Shown here: piece after piece, positions 10,413-21,473 of the stretch
Layout of the letters: every line of letters starts with the position of its first letter
Position numbering within the stretch: the first letter of the stretch is position 1
Assembly (NCBI GenBank): GCA_013350335.1
Contig: CM023532.1
Span: forward strand, 93,679,064-93,743,063
Source of the DNA: Chimonanthus salicifolius
Lineage: Eukaryota > Streptophyta > Magnoliopsida > Laurales > Calycanthaceae
Direction of reading: 5' to 3'
DNA: 64,000 bases
The notes under the pieces: generated by a model
Databases searched by the model: none
What the model was told of the DNA's origin: nothing
The model's input: the letters and a program-made list of their open reading frames with translations, nothing else
Position numbers and translations under genes: made by a program

Positions 10413-11042
10413 AGGCCTCTGAAGAGAAGAGCCCGACAAGACCCATGTGAGGAAGAAGAGGTACAACAGCCTCATTCGGAGGAAGAGGTACAACCACCTC
10501 ATCAGGAGGAAGCGCAGAATAGCGCGAATATTCTGGTGATAAGCCCCGAGCTACAAAACTTAGTGCAAGCTATAGTCACTACGGTTTTACAACAACTCTT
10601 GAATGGAAATGAAACACGGGACCAAAGAGGTCAGGGTAGGGGAAATGTATTTCGCCTTCACAAGAGATTCAGACCCAACTTTTGGAGACCTTCAGCCTCT
10701 ACTGGCAGTTCCTGTTTCCAGTGTGGTCAGCAGGGGCATTTCAAAAGAGAGTGTCCTCAGAATGATAGATCTTCGCACTTCAGAGGTTCTCGCCGTCGTC
10801 TAACTCGATCAGCTCAGCCACAGGGACCTAGAGCACATGACCCGACAAGAAGGGCACCTACTCCGACAGAATCGGAACAGCTGAATGCTACGATTTCTCC
10901 TCCAAAGACAATGGATCATTCAGTGATTCAAGGTATGGCAGTAGTTTGTAGTTCATATGCTTATGCATTATTTAATTTGGGAACATTCTACTCTCTTGTA
11001 TCTACTGCCTTCACATCTGTTACTAGCACTTTAGCACAATAA
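10413..11042 (+). pseudogene. B1 gag remnant with nucleocapsid knuckle and start of protease
   Basis: Alignment with B2 places the gag start at AGG (10413), where B2 has ATG, so the start codon is lost. An AG acceptor-like site after a T run lies at 10406-10407. The frame reads a basic, then Glu-rich N-terminus and a short helical segment (ISPELQNLVQAIVTTVLQQ), then jumps to the CCHC nucleocapsid knuckle CFQCGQQGHFKREC. The capsid core that B2 has in between is deleted. It continues into protease, where the catalytic DSGA motif of B2 is LFNLGT here (Asp to Asn). It stops at 11042. Not functional as gag or protease. Confidence 0.8.
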
Positions 11043-11797
11043 ATGTCCACTGAACTTACTATAGTATTCCCTATTGGTAGACAAGGACGACCATTGGTGG
11101 GTATGTCGAGTCCCCGATAGATACAGTTTGGTTCCATAAGTTGACCCATGAGTCTTATGATAGACAAAATAGTCCTACGAAGGTGTTAGTTATGCCCATG
11201 AATGGATTATACCCATAGGAGGGTTATATTCATGGATGGTTATTAACCATGAATGTGTATAACCATGGATGGGGGTTCCCATGGTGATTTGGATTGATGT
11301 CAGGTATTGGTGTCATAGAAGTTATGAACAAAAGGGTTAGTCACATAGTGACTTATGTTCAAATGAAGAAGTGCTAAGTTTTGGAGATGTATTTAATGGG
11401 AAGGATAAGAGTCTAGTGAAACTCGAATGGGAAGCTATGGACGACTGCCGAGTTAGTCTAGCTAGCTGACTCTGTAGTTAGCCGATGGAGTTCCAGGAGA
11501 GTGCAGCTAGAAACCTAGTTGAAATGGAATCACAAAGGACTTGAGCATAGGCTCATACTGGCAAGCTACCTCACACAGAGAATAGACGAAAGAACGTATT
11601 GAATGAGTACGTATGGGAAACGTCTTGGTAGTAGGTAAAGTGAAATAGAATACATTAATCTACATAAGATCGCAAATGGATTCATGAGAAAAAGAGATAA
11701 CGTGAGACAGAGTAAATTCTGCAAGAATGAAACTCATAGGTTGATATGAGTGATGTTGATGCAATTAAGAGGTACTTGACACGATTGAACGGGAACA
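11043..11797 (+). other. B1 protease tail and non-coding interior
   Basis: About 75 bp continues protease-like sequence (LTIVFPIGRQGRPLVG), then stops. From about 11200 the sequence is the same non-coding block found in A1, A3 and A4, ending near 11760. Reverse transcriptase and RNase H are absent. This block inside a family-B element shows that the A and B interiors are related or have recombined. Confidence 0.65.
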
Positions 11798-13075
11798 GTG
11801 AATAGACCCAGAAATGGAGGAGATATGGACCAAGATATCTACAGGCGAGGTGGTACCGGAATAGGAATTACGACCATGATAGGGTCTTGTATTCCGTGGC
11901 ATGGACTCAAGAGAGATGTGGCAGAGTTTGTTGCTCGCTGCCTAACTTATCAGCAGGTTAAGGTGGGACATCAGAAGCCACCGAGTTTACTCAAACCCTT
12001 ACCTGTACCGCAGTGGAAATGGGAGCACATCTCTATAGATTTTGTGACAGGGTTACCAAGGTCTTCCAAAGGCAACGATGCAATATGGGTCGTGGTGGAT
12101 CGATTGACCAAGTCTGCACATTTCCTTCCTGTCAAGACGACAGATTTATTAGAGACCTTGGGTCGACGGTACATCCGAGACATTGTCAGACTACATGGTG
12201 TACCTCAGACTATTGTGTCCGACAGAGATGGCCGATTTACTAGCAGGGTATGGCAGAGCATGCAGTCGGCTATGGGGACCAACGTATTGACCAGCACAGC
12301 ATTCCACCCACAGACTGATGGACAGTCGGAGAGGACAATACAGATATTAGAGGATATGCTGAGAGCATGTATGGTGGATTTCAAGGGTGGATGGGAGGAT
12401 CATTTGCCACTAGTGGAGTTCTCCTACAATAACAATTACCAGGCAAGCCTCCAGATGGCTCCATTTGAGGCCTTATATGGTAGGCCGTGTAGATCACGAG
12501 TGTGTTGGACAGAGCCCGGTGAGCCTGCGCTGATTGGACCGGAGTTGGTTGCGGAGACTAGAGCGCAGATCAAAGTGATACGGCAACACCTACTCACTGC
12601 ATAGAGCCGTCAGAAGAGTTACGCCGATAAGAGGAGAAGGTTCCTCGAGTTTGAGGTGGGAGACTTGGTATTTTTGAAAGTCTCACCACGGAAGGGACAC
12701 ATGAGATTCGGGAATAAGGGGAAGCTGTCACCTAGATTTGTGGAGTCGTTTTCAATCTTAAAGAGGGTGGGGGAAGTAGCTTATTAGTTGGTGTTTCCTC
12801 CACAGTTATCCTCTTTGCATGATGTGTTTCATGTGTCCATGTTGAGGAAATACAGCCCCGACCCTTCACATGTATTGAACGTGCAAGACGTCAATGTACA
12901 AAGCGACGTGATGTATGTGGAGAAGCCGATCAGAGTGATCGGGAGCGAACAAAGGGTGCTGCGAAACCGCGCCATTCAATTCGTCAAGGTGGTATGGGAA
13001 CAACATGACAATGAAGAAGCCACCTGGGAACTTGAGTCAGAGATGAGAGCCGTTCATCCGGAGCTCTTCGTATGA
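11798..13075 (+). pseudogene. B1 integrase with chromodomain, two stops
   Basis: The frame is open to a TAG at 12602-12604, then continues in the same frame past a second TAG (12785-12787) to TGA at 13073-13075. The zinc-binding N-terminus is damaged: its His part is deleted and the second Cys of CLTC is Tyr (CLTYQ). The catalytic triad is present: Asp in SIDFVTGLP, Asp in IVSDRDGRF, Glu in DGQSERTIQ. The C-terminal module (FHVSMLRKY) and a chromodomain ([21 protein letters not shown]) follow, ending just before the polypurine tract. In an active element, integrase inserts cDNA into chromatin. Non-functional here. Confidence 0.88.
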
Positions 13076-13122
13076 GTTGTTTTGAACCTCTACTTCGCTC
13101 GAATTTTTGGGATGAAATTTTC

Positions 13123-13131
13123 AAAAGAGGA
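13123..13131 (+). promoter_or_regulatory. Polypurine tract of B1
   Basis: AAAAGAGGA immediately upstream of the 3' LTR. Confidence 0.75.
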
Positions 13132-13137
13132 TTGTAT

Positions 13138-14599
13138 TATAATAGCCCGGACTTATTAAATCAGTATAAATGTGGATATTATTTATTTTAATGGTGGAAA
13201 TTGGAAATTTGATGGAATAAATGGTGAATGGATCAAAATATGGACAAAGGCCCAAGTGTGGCCCAATGGACATATATTTGGATTTAAAATCATTTAAAGG
13301 GTCAAGGATGGTCAAATTGGGCCCAATACCCATTTGGGACCCAATGGGTCAAGATAATGTAAGCTCTAAGGTAAATGGGTAAGGGTGAATTTAATTGGGC
13401 CATGGGCCCAATGGTGATCCAGTAAGAGTAATGGATTTAATTAAATTTAAATCACCTAAGTTGGTGATGAATTGACCAATGTGACATGGCCGATTGGGAC
13501 CCACCTCCACCTCATCAAATGAGGTGGCGTGTGGACCAAGGATTGGTGGGGCCGGCCACAATGGTTGACTTGATCAACCATGGGTAGAATAATGGAATTA
13601 GGTTAAGTGGGAATTAATTAACCTAAGGTAATTAACTAATTAATTAAATGATTAAATTATTTAAAAGGTGGTCAAAGGGGTCAAAAGATGGAAAACTAAA
13701 CCTTTCCATCTTAAGAAGCCAAAAACGTTGGCTTGGTGGACTTTACCTCAACCACCATAAACCATAAACCATAATGCATAAAGCATAAAAAAATATCGTA
13801 TGTAGTTGGTGGGAAAATTAATGGTGAAGTGTAGTTTAAGCAAGCCTTGGGATAAGATGGTTTTCTTTTCATTCTCTCCTATTTTATTCTTTTCCTCTCT
13901 TGCTCTTCACCACCGACCCACACCAAGGAAAGAAAGAAGAAGAAAAACTTGGAAAAAGAAGAGAAGAAAAGAGAGAAGAAAGGTGCAAGTGTTGGCCACC
14001 ACTCCAAGATAAAAGCTTGGTATCTTCTTTCTCACCATCTCCTCCTCTCACTCTCTCAAGTACACCCCATCTTGGCCGACCCAAGCTATGATGTTTTTCC
14101 ATTGATTAAGCTCATCTTGGCCGATCAAACAAGGAGAAGAAAAAGAAAGAAGGCCAAGGAGTTCAAGAGGAGGAAGAAAAATCGGAGGAGCCGTCGGATT
14201 GTAAGTATTTCTAAAACAAGAGATTAGATTTTTTTTTTAGGGTTTAAGAGATTATGAAATCCATTGCTTGGATTTAATGGTGGTCAAATTATTATAGGCC
14301 TTGGATCTCAAATCCATCCAATGGAAAGATGAGAAATGGATAAAGTGGGAGAGATGGATTAAGAAAGAAATAAAGGATGCTTTAAGGGTTTTATGTATTA
14401 AAATTTTTATCCAAACATGGGAGAGATAGATTAAGAAAAAACAAATGGATTAAGGACATGATGTATTTAAATTATTTAAGCAATGGATGTATGGAAATTT
14501 GGAAGGAACCATGGTAGATAATTAAGTGATGAATTAGGGTTATAAAGAATGGAAGTCATGGAGGATGATTTAGGGTTTTAAGATTTTAATGGTTAAATG
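13138..14599 (+). repeat. B1 3' LTR, first segment
   Basis: It starts TATAATAGCCCGG (TG mutated to TA) and follows the 5' LTR from 5130 almost base for base, including the donor-like GTAAGT at 14201. It is cut at 14599, where AAATG is duplicated on the other side of A2. Confidence 0.92.
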
Positions 14600-17500
14600 T
14601 GTAATGCCCTGCCCTTTTTCACCCTTCCGAAAATCAGAGTCTGAAAATTTCTTTTGAAAGAAACATAGAGTGAAAGAGAGCGGGCAGCGTCACGACGCGA
14701 GTTAAGTTCAGACTACTCAAGTCTGAACCTTAACTGGCCACCCATGTGTACATGGACTACACCATGAAAGATAATACACACATGGAACTAACAATAACTT
14801 GCGGAATAAACTAGACTAACTGCGGAAATAGAACGAATAGATAGCAAGTAACAGTCTCAAATATTAATTAACCTAATCAACCAACCATTGTTACTAACCT
14901 AATCAAACCATAGCAAAGTATTAACTTATTACATGTTCACAAACTACAATTCAAAAGACAGTAATAATGAAGTCCAGTTCAACATTCAAGCCCTTAGCCT
15001 TGGCTCCCCTCCCAGTCATCGACCTTTTCTTTCCCTTTCCTTGTATCTGCATTCTCCTCTGAAGATAGAATTAGGGCGTTAGATCAACGCGCCCAGTAGG
15101 TTCCCGAATTAGGGCTACCACATGGTTAGCATATAAAATATGCATATATATATCATAGTACATGATCATCAAAAACATATAAAACCATGCTATGTACGTA
15201 TGCAATTGTAATGAGCCCCACCCCATCACACATACATAGTCATCACTTGACGGGACTCTCACCGTCAAGGTAAATCACAATATACTTCCATCTGGGTCTC
15301 ACATGATAAGATAATCCACAGTAATCCTCGTTACCTGTGGAAAGACGCTTCATCATTGAGTTGATTCATATCACATATTAGTCCTCCTGGCGGGACTCTC
15401 ATCGCCTAAGGAGACCAATGTGACTATGATCATCTTGTTACTCCTCCTAGAGGGACTCTCATCGCCTAAGGAGGACGGTAACTCATAACTGCAACACTGT
15501 ATCACCTCAGTCATCATCCCATGTCCATGCATGAGATGCCAATGCTTTGTATGCCATTTGTAAATGCATAACATATCATTTGAAACCACATAAAATAAAC
15601 AAGAGTCTCATAAAGAAAACTAGGATAAAAACTGTGGTTACAAGTAGGTAGGAAACCTACTGAAGATTTACTTCAGTAATTGATCTTTCTTTAGCGCCAT
15701 ACGGTCACGACTAGCACGTCGTTCAACTTCCGATACCTTGTCCATATAATAATCAGTAAATCATAACATCATTTACTTATTCATTCACATCTAAGACTCA
15801 TCCACATCATGTGGGGTTCGGCCATGCCCTTGGCCGAACATCATCAACTTAGAACTTGTCATTTTCTGGGGTTTGCCACTACACTTGGCTGAACCTTGTA
15901 TTCCCACTCTTCCATTATCAAATGGTTCTCCATTACAATACTTTAAACCTTTTATAAAATCATGGGAATAATATCAAACACAACCCATGAACTTAGTCCA
16001 TTTATCCCAAAAACAGCCCCATGGGGTTCGGCCATGCACATGGCCGAACCCAATGGTTCTCTTGATTTATTTTGTCCATCATCTACCCATGATTTCAATC
16101 AATAACTTAACCCTAACATTGATATGATTCAGCCCTATACCAGCCACCCAAAAATAGTAACCATATCCTCAATTAATTCCCATAAAACATCATACTCTTT
16201 CATGGTTTTTATCACACAAAATCATCTAATATTTTCATGGGGTTCGGCCATCCAAAGTGGCCGAACCCTGTGTCCATGTTTTGGTCCTCTTTAGCATGTT
16301 TTAAGTGTCACTTACACATATAAAAATCAGTACAATGTTACCATGTTTTTACCCTTCAAAACCATCCAAATAGGTTCATCAACTTGTCCAAATGACCATA
16401 ATACTTAATGAGATTCGGCCATCCAAGATGGCCGATCCCAATGGTCCATTTCACCAATTTTAATCCACTGTTTAGACCCATGCTAACTTCAGTCCTTACG
16501 TCATTCAAATCCATGTTTTTAACCCTCTTTAAAACATGCATTTGAATCTTAAATAAAACTCATAAACAGTCCACAAAAACTCTATGGTTTCCATGTTTCA
16601 AAACATCAAACCAACCTATCTTTTACATGGGGTTCGGCCCTCCATGGTGGCCGAACCGAATGGTCATATTTACCATTTTAAAACCTCTATTAATCAAGGT
16701 TAAAACCTTGGTGCATTCAGTCATAACCATGGCCCAATAAACACCTTTTTCTTACAACTTATTTGGCTTTAACACTTAAGAAATCTTACCAAATTTTCCA
16801 AACTTTCTTCTTGCCTTTGATCCTTGGTTTCTCCTCTCTTGTTTCCTTCTTTCCTTCTTTAATTCTTTGCTGGTTTATGCTTGAATAACTGGTGCCAAAA
16901 CCTCTGTTTTTCAGCCAAGAAAAACAAACTTGAAGAGAGGGAGAGAGAGATGAGAATTTCTTGGATACTCTATGTAAAAATCGGCCAAGAAAGGTAACCT
17001 TTTCCTCTTGTAGTTTCCATCCCTTCTTCCATTCATTTCCCTCATTTAATCTTGGAAAAAATGATGGGCTATTGGGTGCCATCCAAGGCACCCCTTCACC
17101 CAAATGGTGCATCTATTCACATCAGCCATTGCATCTCATTCAATGAGATGATGCCGCCCCAACCTTGGTGTCCCTTGGCTTGGCCAAGGCACCCTTTCAC
17201 TCCCAACGGTTGGGATTTATTTCCTAAGTGTTGTGTGAGATTCAAACACCGTTTCAATATCCATTTAACTCACTTGACTCAAGGCCCTTTTTATTCCAAC
17301 TCAACTCACCTCACTTAACACACTTAATGCATCTCATTTTAATGCATTTGAGTCAACTCATTTTCTTAAATCTAACTCACTTCAAATCAGTCCAACTCAA
17401 GCTGAATTAACTCACACTTGAGTTCAATTGAGGGCCCACACGGTCATCCATGGTCAACTTGGTCAACCCAACCCATTGGGTCCCCAATCAGCCCCTTGAC

Positions 17501-17884
17501 CCGTTTTGACAACTTGACCCATTAATGGGCTGATTTTGCCACTTTTAATTAGTTTTCACTTGTGTTTCAAGCCTACCCATTTTTGCTATACCTGATTTCC
17601 AATCAGCTCAGCTTGACCCCATTTAATTTGAGCTTACACAATGGTCAAATTATCCATTTTGACCCATTGGGTCCAATTGGGCCCTTTGACCCATTTAGCC
17701 ATTTTCGACCGAATTGATGTTCATTATCCAACCAATCAAACTTGACATTGATAATGTGCTCATATGATCTTAATTTGAGCAATGGACCCCACCATTTCCT
17801 TATTTGACATCTCAAAATAATTAATTTAACAAACCAAGGGCATTTTCGTAATTATCCACTTCATTGAGAAATTGGGGTGTTACA
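14600..17884 (-). repeat. A2 3' LTR
   Basis: It begins TGTAATGCCCTGCCC and ends GAAATTGGGGTGTTACA. It contains hairpins with conserved loops at 15246-15270 and 15382-15474, and GGTTCGGCCAT hairpins from about 15810 to 16660. An example is the pair around 16410-16440, where GATTCGG is matched by CCGATC. The donor-like GTAAGA (minus) is at 16789. The small ORFs in it do not resemble any protein. Confidence 0.93.
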
Positions 17885-17890
17885 ATATAA

Positions 17891-17900
17891 CCCTCTTTTT
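17891..17900 (-). promoter_or_regulatory. Polypurine tract of A2
   Basis: CCCTCTTTTT on the plus strand, six bases inside the 3' LTR. Confidence 0.8.
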
Positions 17901-17954
17901 AAAATTTCCATCACGAAAATCGAGTGAAGTAGGGTTCTCACATTAAATTACATA

Positions 17955-18866
17955 AATAATTCGGGGTGAGCTGTTATCATCTCCGATTCAAGTTCCCATG
18001 TGGCCTGTTCATCACCATGTCGGTCCCATACCACATTTACGAACTGAATCGCTGTTTCGCAACACCCTTTGTTCGGTCTCTACTATCTTGACAGGCTTCT
18101 CGACATACGTCACGTCGCTTTGTACTTCAATATCCTGAACATTCAAAACATGGGATGGATCCGGATTATACTTTCTTAGCATTGACACGTGAAACACATC
18201 ATGTAGAGCTGCTAACTGCGAAGGAAGTGCTAACTGGTAAGCTACATCCCCCATCCTTCTTATGATGGAAAACGGTCCCACATATCTTGGTGACAATTTT
18301 CCTTTCTTGCCAAACCTCATGTGTCCTTTCCGTGGCGAGACCTTTAAAAATACCATGTCTCCCACTTCAAATTCCAGAAACCGTCTCCTTTTATCAGTAT
18401 AGCTCTTTTGTAGACTCTGTGCAGTCAATAAGTGTTGACGTATCAACTTAATCTATGCGGTAGTCTCTGCGACTAGTTCCGGTCCAATCAATGCAGGCTC
18501 TCCAGCCTCTGTCCAACATACCGGCGACCTACACGGTCTACCATATAATGCCTCGTATGGAGCCATCTGAAGACTTGCCTAATAGCTGTTATTATACGAG
18601 AACTCCACCAGTGGTAAGTGGTCCTCCCATCCTCCTTTGAAATCTAACATACATGCTCTCAGCATGTCTTCCAAGGTCTGTATTGTCCTTTCAGACTGTC
18701 CATCAGTCTGTGGATGGAAAGCGGTGCAAGTCAATAAGTCCGTCCCCATGGCTGACTGCATGCTTTGCCATACTCTGCCGGTAAAATGGCCATCTCTGTC
18801 TGATAGTATCTTTCGGGGACTACCATGTAGCCGAATGATCTCTTTAATATACCACCGACCCAACAT
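17955..18866 (-). pseudogene. A2 integrase core, GPF module and chromodomain (broken)
   Basis: From high to low coordinates, the frame opens inside the integrase core at [14 protein letters not shown]. It includes the second catalytic Asp (ILSDRDGHF) and the Glu (DGQSERTIQ). It hits a stop after EFSYNNSY near 18579, passes another stop near 18450, then reads [29 protein letters not shown] and the start of a chromodomain. A frameshift near 18040 breaks the chromodomain. The first catalytic Asp and the zinc-binding N-terminus are deleted. Not functional; it is the remains of an autonomous family-A ancestor. Confidence 0.85.
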
Positions 18867-19049
18867 TCTTGGGCGCTTTCCAATCTTTCACTGCTGCCAC
18901 CTTAGCCGGATCCACGGCTATACCTCCCTCAGATATAACATGTCCCAAGAAGTTTACTTGAAATAGCCAAAACTCACACTTACTGGCTTTGGCATACAGC
19001 TTATTCTGCCTCAAAATATTCAAAACTATGCGTAAGTGCTCTGCATGTT
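18867..19049 (-). pseudogene. A2 reverse transcriptase fragment
   Basis: Read on the minus strand this matches the region of B2 reverse transcriptase just after the catalytic FIDD motif (ASKCEFWL, then NFLGHVIS, then [15 protein letters not shown]). It is fused at about 18866 directly to integrase, losing RNase H. At about 19049 it joins leader sequence at a shared TGTTC, losing gag, protease and the catalytic part of reverse transcriptase. Confidence 0.75.
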
Positions 19050-19341
19050 CTTTTGTTTCTGGGAAAATCTCTACCCTCCTGTTGTTTGTTTCTCAGTGTG
19101 GGGATATCAGGGGAGTGCATCCTACTTTGCTATGTTTGATATGTCCAATTATGATGACTGTACTTTACTTTGCCATCTTTCATTGTCGTTCTCAGATTGA
19201 TTGTTCAGTCGGAGTCACTCGAAGTAAATTAATCCGGCCCCCACTCAGCGGACTCCAAAAAGTCAGACAGTTGGGATTCTTATCCGTCGGTGAGACATGA
19301 AACCGTCTTAATCTTACTTCGATGATTCAACTTCCCGTTTC
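19050..19341 (-). other. A2 leader
   Basis: Non-coding leader similar to 2830-3130 of A1. No ORF. Confidence 0.65.
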
Positions 19342-19353
19342 GCTCTGATACCA
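19342..19353 (-). promoter_or_regulatory. Primer binding site of A2 (tRNA-iMet)
   Basis: GCTCTGATACCA on the plus strand, two bases from the 5' LTR. Confidence 0.92.
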
Positions 19354-21473
19354 AGTGTAACGCCCCGCCATTTTTCACCCTTCCGAAAATCAGAGTCTGA
19401 AAATTTCTTTTGAAAGAAACACAGAGTGAAAGAGAGCGGGCGACGTCACGACGCGAGTTAAGTTCAAACTACTCAAGTCTGAACCTTAACTGGCCACCCA
19501 TGTGTACATGGACTACACCATGAAAGATAGTACACACATGGAACTAACAATAACTTGCGGAATAAACTAGACTAACTGCAGAAATAGAACGAATAGATAG
19601 CAAGTAACAGTCTCAAATATTAATTAACCTAATCAGCCAACCATTGTTAATAACCTAATCAAACCATAGCAAAGTATTAACTTATTACATGTTCACAAAC
19701 TACAATTCAAAAGACAGTAATAAAGAAGTCCAGTTCAACATTCAAGCGCTTAGCCTTGGCTCCCCTCCCGGTCATCGACCTTTTCTTTCCCTTTCCTTGT
19801 ACCTGCATTCTCCTCTGAAGATAGAATTAGGGCGTTAGGTCAACGCGCCTAGCAGGTTCCCGAATCAGGGCTACCACATGGTTAGCATATAAAACATGCA
19901 TATATATATCATAGTACATGATCATCAAAAACATATAAAACCATGCTATGTATGTATGCAATTGTAATGAGCCCCACCCCATCACACATACATAGTCATC
20001 ACTTGACGGGACTCTCACCGTCAAGGTAAATCACAATATACTTCCATCTGGGTCTCACATGATAAGGTAATCCACAGTAATCCTCGTTACCTGTGGAAAT
20101 ACGCTTCATCATTGAGTTGATTCATATTACATATTAGTCCTTCTGGTGGGACTCTCATCGCCTAAGGAGACCAATGTGACTATGATCATCTTGTTACTCC
20201 TCCTGGCGGGGCTCTCGTCACCTAAGGAGGACGGTAACTCATAACTGCAACACTGTATAACCTCAGTCATCATCCCATGTCCATGCATGAGATGCCAATG
20301 CTTTGTATGCCATTTGTAAATGCATAACATATCATTTGAAACCACATAAAATAAACAAGAGTCTCATAAAGAAAACTAGGATAAAAACTGTGGTTACAAG
20401 TAGGTAGGAAACCTACTGAAGATTTACTTCAGTAATTGATCTTTCTTTAGCGTCACCCGATCACGACTCGCACGTCGTTCAACTTCCGATACCTTGTCCA
20501 TATAATAATCAGTAAATCATAACATCATTTACTTATTCATTCACATCTAAGACTCATCCACATCATGTGGGGTTCGGCCATGCCCTTGTCCGAACATCAT
20601 CAACTTAGAACTTGTCATTTTATGGGGTTCGGCCCTATAGTTGGCTGAACCTTGTATTCCCACTCTTCCATCATCAAATGGTTCTCCATTACAATACTTT
20701 AAACCCCTTTATAAAATCATGGGAATAATATCAAACACAACCCATGAACTTAGTCCATTTATCCAAAAAACAACCCCATGGGGTTCAGCCATGCACATGG
20801 CCGAACCCAATGGTTCTCTTGATTTATTTTGTCCATCATCTACCCATGATTTCAATCAATAACTTAACCATAACATTGATATGGTTCAGCCCTATACCAG
20901 CCAGCCAAAAACAGTAACCATATCCTCATTTAATTCCCATAAAACATCATACTCTTTCATGGTTTTTATCACACAAAATCATCTAATATTTTCATGGGGT
21001 TCGGCCATCCAAAGTGGCCGAACCCTATGTCCATGTTTTGGTCCTCTTTAGCATGTTTTAAGTGTCACTTACACTATAAAAATCAGTACAATGTTACCAT
21101 ATTTTTACCCTTCAAAACCATCCAAATAGGTTCATCAACTTGTCCAAATGACCATAATACTTCATGAGATTCGGCCATCCAAGATGGCCGATTCCAATGG
21201 TCCATTTCATCAATTTTAATCCACTGTTTAGACCCATACTAACTTCAGTCCTTATGTCATTCAAATCCATGTTTTTAACCCTCTTTAAAACATGCATTTG
21301 AATCTTAAATAAAACTCATAAACAGTCCACAAAAACTCCATGGTTTCCATGTTTCAAAACATCAAACCAACCGATCTTTTACATGGGGTTCAGCCCTCCA
21401 TGGTGGCCGAACCGAATGGTCATCTTTACCATTTTAAAACCTCTGTTAATCAAGTTAAAACCTTGTTGCATTC

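Noticed and set aside
16786..17146. ORFs of 60-108 codons shared by 16786-17410 and 23360-23984
   Set aside because: They are repeated only because both lie in the A2 LTR pair; frames on both strands are open and no protein family is recognisable.
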